From: Methylophaga sp.
Lineage (GTDB): Bacteria > Pseudomonadota > Gammaproteobacteria > Nitrosococcales > Methylophagaceae
Reading direction: 5' to 3'
Length of the DNA stretch: 7,009 nt
Assembly: GCA_014762585.1 (NCBI GenBank)
Contig: JABURN010000125.1
Location: 1 to 7,009 of the forward strand
Shown: in pieces, positions 6,840-7,009 of the stretch
How positions within the stretch are numbered: the first letter of the stretch is position 1
Layout: every line of letters begins with the position of its first letter
The notes under the pieces: model-generated
The model's input: the letters and a program-made list of their open reading frames with translations, nothing else
Told to the model about the DNA's origin: nothing
Database searches by the model: none
Translations under genes and position numbers: made by a program

Positions 6840-7009
6840 TCAGATGTAGTTAAACAATGACAGTCCCTGCACTTTAACATAAGCCTGCTGGGCGGCCTGC
6901 AGGCCGACAGATTGCTGATTAAGACGGGTGATCGCTTCCGCGTAGTCAAGGTCGGCGAGTTGCGAGCGATTGGTTTCCAGGCTGGCGATGCTGGCTTCAT
7001 TGACAGCAC
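6840..7009 (-). CDS. flgL: Flagellar hook-filament junction protein FlgL (HAP3), C-terminal fragment
   Basis: Only the last 55 codons and TGA stop (6842-6840) are present; the gene continues beyond base 7009. The translated end reads ...SQLADLDYAEAITRLNQQ...LQAAQQAYVKVQG and closes with LSLFNYI. LADLDYAEAI-RLNQQ followed by LQAAQQ and a terminal LSLFNYI is the conserved C-terminal D0 helix of FlgL, which forms the junction between hook-associated protein FlgK and the filament. FlgL normally follows flgK in a flagellar operon; here its downstream neighbours are modification genes and then the flagellins, an order known from other polar flagellates. No terminator is seen between its stop and the methyltransferase start. 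Confidence 0.93.
   Translation of the reverse strand, partial: AVNEASIASLETNRSQLADLDYAEAITRLNQQSVGLQAAQQAYVKVQGLSLFNYI

Overview
The window is a flagellar filament locus, almost certainly from a polarly flagellated gammaproteobacterium (marine Marinobacter-, Methylophaga- or Pseudomonas-like). This rests on short flagellins of about 278 residues made only of the conserved D0/D1 domains, on sigma-54 and sigma-28 style promoters, and on the gene order flgL - modification genes - flagellins. I cannot name the genus. All recognised genes lie on the minus strand, so transcription runs from high to low coordinates.

In the direction of transcription: (1) the last 55 codons of flgL, the hook-filament junction protein (7009-6840); (2) a class I SAM-dependent methyltransferase with an N-terminal cysteine cluster (6794-6054); (3) a very large 1339-residue glycosyltransferase with four recognisable glycosyltransferase-like regions (5937-1918): an N-terminal GT2, a degenerate GT-A, a canonical GT2 and a C-terminal GT-B/GT4 region; (4) a complete flagellin (1831-995); (5) a second, about 84% identical flagellin (796-1), cut by the window edge 13 residues before its expected end. 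Gaps are short (45, 116, 86 and 198 bp). All other open frames are shadows of these genes.

Two promoters can be read. A sigma-54 type element (GG-N10-GC) starts at the base after the glycosyltransferase stop codon and would drive the first flagellin. A sigma-28 (FliA) type element, TAAAGAAT-N11-GCCGTTAC, lies between the flagellins and would drive the second. The two filament subunits therefore appear to belong to different tiers of the flagellar cascade. Both leaders carry an inverted repeat able to form an RNA hairpin.

The most interesting hypothesis is that the methyltransferase and the multi-domain glycosyltransferase form a compact flagellin glycosylation system. The large enzyme would build a short O-glycan on the exposed centre of the flagellins and the methyltransferase would cap or alter a sugar. 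Genes for flagellin glycosyltransferases sit in the same place, next to fliC, in plant-associated Pseudomonas. The two flagellins differ sharply in Ser/Thr content in the central segment, so they may be modified to different extents.
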